DNA of 64,000 nt from Marinomonas sp. THO17 (lineage in GTDB: Bacteria > Pseudomonadota > Gammaproteobacteria > Pseudomonadales > Marinomonadaceae), in the NCBI RefSeq assembly GCF_040436405.1, contig NZ_AP031575.1, positions 3,661,501 to 3,725,500 of the forward strand. The letters run 5' to 3'. The translations under genes were made by a program, and so were the position numbers. Positions 61,078 through 64,000 of the stretch are shown here, piece after piece (the first letter of the stretch is position 1; each line of letters begins with the position of its first letter). The notes under the pieces are model-generated. The model was not told where the DNA came from. It made no database searches and saw nothing but the letters and a program-made list of their open reading frames with translations.

Positions 61078-62045
61078 AGAGAAAGCTGGCCCCATTCCGT
61101 CTGGCAAGCTTTTAGTTCATTAAGATGGTTTAGCCAATATTCTTCACTGGTAAACCAAGGAAAAGCTTTCACAAAAGCTGGGTCTTGCCACCGATTGCTC
61201 AGCCAAGCGGCATAACAAATGATGCGAGTGGCTTTGAATACATCAATCAAAGCCAACTCTCTGACATCAAATGCAGCATAACTTTCATACCCTTCGATCA
61301 GTTCACTCAATTGCTGGCGACTTTGTGAGAGGTCAGTAAGGTGTAGCCACAAATCTTGTATTGCCACGCCATTTTGGCAGTCGTCAAAGTCTAATAAGTG
61401 AAACTCATTGTTGACCATGAGTAGATTACTGCGGTGACTGTCCCCATGAATGGGGCGCAAGGCATGTGGCCAAAAGCTTTGCATTTGTTTTTCACACAAG
61501 CTGAGCAACTTAGTAATGCTGGCTTGATAGGGGCTCTGCAGTTTGGTTGGCATGTGTCCGCTATTGATAATGTCTGTTGCGGCTTGATTGATTTGCTCTA
61601 AAGGTGAGACGGATGGACGTTGTTGGAAGCTTTGATGGCTTAATGCTTGATGTAACTTGCCAATTAACTCGCCGATCTGAAAAAGTTGATCAAGATTCTC
61701 TGCTTCGGGGTGTTGTCCTACCAAACGTGGCGTTAGACAGAAATGCCATCCTTGATGTTGAAACAGAGTGTGACCATTAATTTGCAAAGGTGCAGCAAGG
61801 GGGAAGCCAGACTCTGCGAGCGCCAGAAGCGTATCGTGTTCTTCTTGGATTTGCGCTCGTTGCCAACGATGGGGACGATAAAACTTGGCAATCAGTGGTG
61901 CACTGTCTTCGATACCAACTTGATAGACACGGTTTTCATAGCTATTTAACGGGTATATACGGGCGTCAGTCCAGAAGTCTAATGACTCGACAGCATCGAG
62001 AATAACATCGGGAATCAGGTTAGAAAAATCCTGTTGCGCATTCAT
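61074..62045 (-). CDS. srkA: Stress response kinase A (YihE-type Ser/Thr kinase)
   Basis: 323 residues of the APH/RdoA kinase fold. The catalytic HGDSHRSNLL (Asp about residue 203) and the DFDD metal motif (about 220) are present, with N-terminal NRVYQVG and KFYRPHRW. In E. coli SrkA counters stress-linked death, and is coupled to dsbA; here it is upstream of recQ with a four-base overlap. ATG 62045. Confidence 0.93.
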   Translation of the reverse strand: MNAQQDFSNLIPDVILDAVESLDFWTDARIYPLNSYENRVYQVGIEDSAPLIAKFYRPHRWQRAQIQEEHDTLLALAESGFPLAAPLQINGHTLFQHQGWHFCLTPRLVGQHPEAENLDQLFQIGELIGKLHQALSHQSFQQRPSVSPLEQINQAATDIINSGHMPTKLQSPYQASITKLLSLCEKQMQSFWPHALRPIHGDSHRSNLLMVNNEFHLLDFDDCQNGVAIQDLWLHLTDLSQSRQQLSELIEGYESYAAFDVRELALIDVFKATRIICYAAWLSNRWQDPAFVKAFPWFTSEEYWLNHLNELKACQTEWGQLSL

Positions 62046-62105
62046 AGATAGCTTTTACCCTTTGAGTCAAATAGATGGCGCCCTGACACTATAAGGAAAG
62101 CTTGA

Positions 62106-63383
62106 TTAAAGCAAGCCAAGTCGTTTTTTCAGGGTGTGTTCTTGGGCTTCACTCAGGGGAGAGGCTTGGCCAGACTCAATTAAACGATTCCAATGCTGCC
62201 AAGATTTAATGGCTTCACCAAGGTGGTCGCGAGCTAAATACTGTTGAATCTCAATACGGAAGGAATTGGAAATGGCCGCTGGGTTGGCTTTACCAAAGGA
62301 GCGTAAACGCACCAAAGAGCGTTTAAATTTATCGGCTAACTTAGCGCTATCTCCGCTTTCCTTCATCAAATTGGTCAGACATTTTAGATATTCATAGTAG
62401 TATTCCACTTTTTCATTAATGGTATCTCGAGTCAGTCGAATAATACGCGAATAGGCGTGTTCCGCCGTTTCCCAATCATTAACTTGTGCACTCAACTCAG
62501 CCAAGCGCAGACAACGATCATTCGAACGGGGTGATACTTCTAAAACGCGCTTAATGGTTTGTTGCGCTTCGATAAGATCCCCTTGATCTTCTTGTGCATC
62601 TGCCAGCAAGTCATAAGCAGATAAAAAGTGGCGGCTTAGATTGATGGTTTCTTCTAACTTTTGAATAGCGGCGCCTACAGCACCCAATTGCATTTCACAT
62701 TGGGCAATGCCGAAATGCGCCCAAGCAAGATTCTTGTGATTCTTCACCACCAGCATATAGTGACTCTTAGCGTCTTTATAGAGGCCTCGAGCATACAAGG
62801 ATTCACCAATGATTTTTAAGCATTGATTCGTGTAATGCGGGTATTGCTCCATGATGTCTTTGGCTTGTGCCGCCATGTCTTCATGTTGCCCACTTTTGCG
62901 AGATTCATTAATGCCATCGAAGGTTTTTTTCTGATTTTGCACTCGATCAAAACGGCGGAAAAAGGCGGCGGGAGGAAAAGGTTTTACTAAATAACTGTCT
63001 GGCTGATATTCCAATACACTGACCACACTTTCATATGCGGTATCAGCCGTGATCATGATGAAGACGGTAGAGTGGTCTTGAGAGTAATTTTTACGAGATG
63101 CTTCGAGGATTTGTTGACCATCAATGCTGCCGCCTAGGTTGTAGTCGGACAAAATCACATCATAGTGTTTTTCAAGAATACGTTTCATGGCCAGTTGGCC
63201 GGAAGGTTCTACGTCTATATTTACATAACCTAATGACGTCATTAGGGATTTCAACATAAGGCGCATTTCACCTAAGTCTTCAATAATAAGTACACGTTTT
63301 TTCGCAATATCTACTAGCTTTTGCTGAACGCTGTTGTTTTCTTCAATGCCTAATGCGGTTAAATCTGTCAAACGACTACCCAA
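62106..63383 (-). CDS. Response regulator with TPR repeats
   Basis: 425 residues. Receiver domain (residues about 28-150) with the phospho-acceptor Asp in ILSDYNLGG (about 78), the acidic pocket IIEDLGEM and Lys in YLVKPFPPA. The rest is helical with TPR-like repeats (LAWAHFGIAQCEMQLGAVGAA; SAYDLLADAQEDQGDLIEA). There is no DNA-binding domain, so it acts through protein contact. The partner kinase is not adjacent. It is divergent from the chemoreceptor-like gene. Confidence 0.9.
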   Translation of the reverse strand: MGSRLTDLTALGIEENNSVQQKLVDIAKKRVLIIEDLGEMRLMLKSLMTSLGYVNIDVEPSGQLAMKRILEKHYDVILSDYNLGGSIDGQQILEASRKNYSQDHSTVFIMITADTAYESVVSVLEYQPDSYLVKPFPPAAFFRRFDRVQNQKKTFDGINESRKSGQHEDMAAQAKDIMEQYPHYTNQCLKIIGESLYARGLYKDAKSHYMLVVKNHKNLAWAHFGIAQCEMQLGAVGAAIQKLEETINLSRHFLSAYDLLADAQEDQGDLIEAQQTIKRVLEVSPRSNDRCLRLAELSAQVNDWETAEHAYSRIIRLTRDTINEKVEYYYEYLKCLTNLMKESGDSAKLADKFKRSLVRLRSFGKANPAAISNSFRIEIQQYLARDHLGEAIKSWQHWNRLIESGQASPLSEAQEHTLKKRLGLL

Positions 63384-63582
63384 TAAACTAACCTAAATCT
63401 TTTCTTTGTTATATCATGGTATGTACATAAAGCCCAAAATTAGTGAGTATTTTTTACCAATAATTGTGTGGTAATTTGTAAAGTTAAAAGGATTACTACT
63501 TTAGTCGTAGGTAGCTGGAATCACATTGATCTTGATAAATCCCAGCATAGGATGGATGAAAAGAATAACAAAGGTTGGAATT

Positions 63583-64000
63583 ATGTTGTACTTTCAAATT
63601 AGCTGTACTCTAGGGCTCTTATTGTTACTTGGTTTTGGTAATTGGCAAGAACAAATTCCCATTGCTTATACGGCGATTGCGGCGTTTTTGTCGGCCTTAA
63701 TAGTATGGCGTGGATGGTCTGAAAAGCGCGTTCAAGCAAAGACTCATATCATGGATACTCATGATTTAGGTCACATGGATGCAAACATTCAGCAAGTAGG
63801 TCAACGAGTCACCAAAGCCACCTCGCGAATGGCGATTGGTGCGGCTGAGGTATCACATTTTGTGGATACGCTCAGTAAAGACATTCATCTAACCTATGAA
63901 GACAGTGAGCAAATAACTCAGGCAGTGGATACCCTATCGAATACGGGGATGACCTTGTCAAATAACCTGGCCCATTTAACTCAAACCATGACGGAAACCG
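63583..64000 (+). CDS. Methyl-accepting chemotaxis-like protein (3' end outside window)
   Basis: N-terminal 139 residues. Two adjacent membrane helices (LGLLLLLGFGNW and YTAIAAFLSALIVW) follow ATG 63583 with almost no periplasmic loop, then a coiled-coil cytoplasmic region beginning SEKRVQAKTHIMDTHDLG and continuing SRMAIGAAEVSHFVDTL. This is the layout of transducers anchored by a short hairpin, sensing internally or through partners. ATG 63556 in frame would add nine residues. The signalling tip lies beyond the window, so the class is inferred. Confidence 0.75.
   Translation, partial: MLYFQISCTLGLLLLLGFGNWQEQIPIAYTAIAAFLSALIVWRGWSEKRVQAKTHIMDTHDLGHMDANIQQVGQRVTKATSRMAIGAAEVSHFVDTLSKDIHLTYEDSEQITQAVDTLSNTGMTLSNNLAHLTQTMTET

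Noticed and set aside
1-64000. CRISPR array, prophage or integrative element
   Set aside because: No evenly spaced direct repeats, no integrase, phage structural or conjugation genes; the only mobile traces are the IS5-type repeats.

Overview
The window reads as ordinary chromosome of a marine gammaproteobacterium. The order ispG-hisS-yfgM-bamB-der, the ppsA/ppsR pair, rnr-rlmB, a nickel superoxide dismutase, a VC_2705-type Na+/solute symporter and the protein style point to Oceanospirillales, and Marinomonas is my best guess. That genus call is inference, not something proved here. Gene density is high, there are no rRNA or tRNA genes, no CRISPR array and no prophage.

Layout. 1-5.3 kb: isoprenoid (ispG, cut by the left edge), tRNA charging (hisS), envelope biogenesis (yfgM, bamB) and ribosome assembly (der). 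5.4-11.4 kb: a membrane protein of unknown role, ygiQ, tpm, and a divergent LysR/MFS pair of the ynfL/ynfM type. 11.4-15.4 kb: a 263-bp IS5-type MITE, then ppsA and its divergent regulator ppsR. 15.7-19.1 kb: rnr and rlmB. 19.1-22.9 kb: lower-ligand assembly and adenosylation of cobalamin (cobT, cobS, cobC, a TRIC-type channel gene, cobO). bluB, which makes the DMB base used by CobT, lies apart at 33.5-34.2 kb. 23.0-24.7 kb: a nickel-SOD operon (TPR-like protein, His-rich small membrane protein, sodN, sodX) behind two Fur-box-like sites. 24.8-34.8 kb: housekeeping and small regulatory genes, including a very large symporter-type hybrid sensor kinase of the CrbS/MxtR kind. 34.9-36.9 kb: the symporter and its DUF4212 partner, a plausible target of that kinase. 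37-41 kb: a fused FosA-like protein, GNAT, MOSC, a class V aminotransferase with an Lrp regulator. 41.4-47.2 kb: a tripartite RND efflux operon (OMF-MFP-RND). 47.6-55.6 kb: a tannase-like lipoprotein, a LysR/metallo-beta-lactamase-fold pair, and a FecBCDE-type iron uptake operon. 55.6-59 kb: a MocR regulator divergent from a DUF1127-LysE-GIY-YIG-VOC set. 59-64 kb: recQ, srkA, a REC-TPR protein and the start of a chemoreceptor-like gene.

Most notable. (1) A family of IS5-ended miniature repeats occurs at least three times: intact between the MFS gene and ppsA, as a right half that supplies the last codons and stop of recQ, and as a lone left end between tpm and a lysR. (2) The nickel-SOD operon carries tandem Fur-like operators and two uncharacterised accessory genes, consistent with an iron-sparing SOD switch and with dedicated nickel handling. 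(3) The RND membrane-fusion gene has no usual start codon at its natural N terminus: an ATAA sits where ATGA would be expected, as if one G-to-A change removed the start while keeping the upstream stop. (4) A FosA-like enzyme is fused to a separate 80-residue domain. (5) A MocR control region carries five copies of a CTGTAT-type site.
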